A DNA stretch of 64,000 bases from Epiperipatus broadwayi. Its lineage: Eukaryota > Onychophora > Udeonychophora > Euonychophora > Peripatidae. The position numbers and the translations under genes were made by a program. Location: positions 248,001 to 312,000 of the forward strand of contig JAQFVV010000499.1 of the NCBI GenBank assembly GCA_028023455.1, written 5' to 3'. Below, one piece after another: positions 62,205 through 64,000 of the stretch. The notes under the pieces are model-generated. The model worked only from the letters and a program-made list of their open reading frames with translations. It made no database searches and was not told the DNA's origin. Within the stretch, counting starts at the first letter, position 1; the number at the start of each line of letters is the position of its first letter.

Positions 62205-62402
62205 ATACTGTTAAATACAGTTAAACTGGATTCCAAGAGATTGTAAAAGACCCAGAAAGAGCCAACATGTGAGATGGCTGGATGAAATAAGAAAGTGTGC
62301 AGGTGTAATATGGAGAAGAGAAACTAAAGATTGGAGAAAATGGTTTGAACTTGGAGAGACCTTCATTCTGCAGTGGATTGATAATGATGATGATGACAAC
62401 AG
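62205..62402 (+). mobile_element. 5'-truncated RTE-like LINE insertion
   Basis: Flanked by TTCAGCAA at 62197-62204 and 62403-62410. In the frame through 62269 it reads RPRKSQHVRWLDEIRKCAG, then VIWRRETKDWRKWFELGETF and ILQWIDND, the standard C-terminus of RTE-like LINE proteins (RPxxRWxDDIxKxAGxxW...RWxxLGExYxQQW). It ends in a GAT/GATGAT-rich 3' tail (GATAATGATGATGATGACAA), typical of RTE-type ends. About 198 bp survived 5' truncation. It interrupts a family B repeat and is therefore younger than it. Confidence 0.75.
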
Positions 62403-62783
62403 TTCAGCAACTATGCATTTTGGTGTCATTGGTTTTTCAAAAACCAGTCATTATTATTTCATGGACAGGATTGGTATAAATCAAAACATCACAGGAACAT
62501 TATTTCCTATGCTTACACCATCTGTTATTGGCAGTTTTATATCAATCCTGCTCATGAGATAGTGGCAACTGGTTTTTGAAGAGACAAAGGCAGCAAAATG
62601 TGTAGATGCTGAACTGGATTCAAATCTATATGACTATACAAGTATTGATCTTCAGTTAATAACATTATTGTGTTTTCATCTTGAATTCTTAGCTTTATAA
62701 TTAAATAAATAGGTAAAAAATGGCTACTAGAGGGTTGCATCAGATCCTAAGATTTATATGCAGTGCTCTTAGATCCAAGACTT

Positions 62784-62822
62784 TTCACTGATGAAAACCA
62801 CAACCTAGAAATTATTCTGGAA
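62784..62822 (+). ncRNA. Hammerhead motif, family B, mutated stems
   Basis: CTGATGA (62788-62794), AAACCACAACCTA, GAAA (62808-62811), ATTATTC, TGGAA. Core intact, but stem III loses its inner pair and stem II is weak. Confidence 0.5.
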
Positions 62823-63054
62823 AGATTAGATGAATAGACACTAGATAGATATTTTATGCACAGATCTTTTTGCACTAATTAATTACTAAGGCTTTCATTG
62901 GGTAACAGTAAGATATGGAGAATTCCCTACTGTTATATGCTAATTAAAACAGGCAAAACTCACTATACATATGCCATACCAGCAAGCTAGAGTAATCAAT
63001 GGATGCCAGAAGGCTTGTGCATAAAATCCCCATCTAGTGCTTACTTATCCAATA

Positions 63055-63097
63055 TCCCCAGACTAGTTTCTAGCTTGTGGCCTTCGTCAGTGAGGAG
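63055..63097 (-). ncRNA. Hammerhead ribozyme motif, family B
   Basis: Minus strand: CTCCTCA, CTGACGA (63090-63084), AGGCCACAAGCTA, GAAACTAGTC (63070-63061), TGGGGAT. The single core change is U7 to C, a position known to tolerate any base in hammerheads. Otherwise matches the family B consensus. Confidence 0.6.
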
Positions 63098-63430
63098 TCT
63101 TGGATCTAAGAGCACTGCATCTAGATCTTAGGATCTAATGCAACCCTCCAGAAACCACCTTTTATCTCCATTTAACTACAAAACTATGAGTCTTAAACTG
63201 AAAACACCTTAATGTTTCTAATTCAAGCCCATCAGCTTATATAGTTATATGGGTCTGAACCCAGTTCAGTTCCCATACATTTTAGTGTCTTTGGTTCTGG
63301 CATCCATTGATTACTCAAGCTTGCTGTGTGTGGCATACGTATAGTGAGTTTTGCCTATTTTAACAACAGTTATGCAGAAACATAAGAGATGGTGGTCATG
63401 TGATGTTTATATGCTAATTAAACAGTGCAA

Positions 63431-64000
63431 TTCTTTGAAAAGTATTATTCTAGTGTAAATGGTATTCATGACAATATAAATAATATGGTAAAAACTTTTC
63501 TGCTTGATGTAACTAAAACTAGTCAATTATAGTAATACTAATGCTACATGTATTGATGATCATAAGTGTTATGTTCATTTTAGATAAATAAATAATCAAA
63601 TGATTTATTTCCCAAGAGTTTATAATAAAATGTCCAACTGGAAGTGAGAGAGCTGGAGTGTTTGTCACTGATCACTGCAAAAATCTTACAGAGCAACATC
63701 ATCAGTAATACCTTGCTATTGATTTGCCATTTTATTAACACAATTTTATTAATTCGTTATTTAAAACTAAATCTTAAAATTTAATGAAGTTATCTCATTT
63801 TATTAAAAATGAGTAATACACATAAAACTTTATATTTTATCTTGTTTGATAAATACGTATATTTTAGTAATATTAAAAATTCTGTTTATAACAAATTCAA
63901 AATAAAATAATATGAAACCTAAATACATTAAGTTAAATCATAGAGCCTTTTCTAAATGTTTGTACAAAATTAATAAGGTAAACTTGGTGATTCTGTTACT
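63431..64000. other. AT-rich DNA, nothing recognised
   Basis: No motif found. Confidence 0.5.

Larger units (their letters stand above)
61919..63430. repeat. Composite family B array with alternating orientation
   Basis: Four family B segments alternate: minus (61921 to about 62500, split by a LINE at 62205-62402), plus (about 62545-62935), minus (62945-63298) and a plus head (63299-63420). The head at 63299-63420 is the reverse complement of 62938-63006, closing a fold-back. AACAGTGCAA occurs at 61919-61928 and 63421-63430 and may be a TSD, but the left copy overlaps family B sequence (CAGTGCAAGCC), so this is ambiguous. Three hammerhead motifs are contained. Confidence 0.7.

Overview
The window is very AT-rich (about three quarters A+T or more by eye), non-coding metazoan DNA. 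It shows no host gene, rRNA or CRISPR array, and no bacterial-style gene organisation. The mixture of tRNA-derived SINEs, RTE-like LINE debris, Penelope-like retroelements (PLEs), hAT transposons, long tetranucleotide/trinucleotide arrays and hammerhead-ribozyme repeats fits an invertebrate animal. A mollusc such as a cephalopod is my best guess, but nothing in the sequence proves the species. Nearly all open frames here are chance frames in AT-rich or microsatellite DNA; the coding signals that I can support are all decayed mobile-element fragments.

The most striking content is two unrelated families of roughly 450-nt dispersed repeats, here called A and B, each carrying a type I hammerhead ribozyme (HHR) motif with a very short stem III. 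Family A (around 5.3, 7.4, 8.2, 15.5, 27, 32.9, 47 and 59.7 kb) has a tRNA-like head and an HHR with stem I CCAA/UUGG and stem II GUGCUG/CAGCAC. Family B (around 25.5, 31.6, 41.5-42.4 and 61.9-63.4 kb) has an HHR ending GAAACUAGUC. Better-preserved copies are laid out head-body-HHR-head with a 450-475 bp period, as expected for more-than-unit-length copies of a self-cleaving, circularising RNA (retrozyme-like). Several copies are arranged as inverted pairs (fold-backs); one 921-bp family-B fold-back is bounded by a 10-bp target-site duplication and so looks like a single insertion event.

Possible mobilising machinery is present as fossils: a PLE on the minus strand at 12.5-14.2 kb (RT core through GIY-YIG domain) with an inverted copy of its 3' end at 14.2-14.6 kb, a second PLE 3' part at 40.0-40.6 kb, and a GIY-YIG fragment at 43.5-43.7 kb lying between essentially identical 354/355-bp inverted repeats. 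RTE-like LINE remnants occur at 18.4, 41.2, 44.0-46.7 and 62.2 kb, and a further LINE RT motif at 6.4 kb. DNA transposons: a 1600-bp ZBED-type hAT with perfect 16-bp TIRs and 8-bp TSD (55.97-57.57 kb), a 477-bp hAT-like derivative (48.6-49.1 kb) and a hairpin MITE (17.2-17.4 kb). A retroposed tRNA with A-rich tail and 14-bp TSD lies at 9.5 kb, and eight copies of a tRNA-derived SINE are scattered across the window. The 766-bp CTAT-type array at 21.1-21.8 kb has internal higher-order structure, and a perfect (ATT)80 array lies at 58.23-58.47 kb. Stretches between these features are AT-rich and I recognise nothing functional in them.
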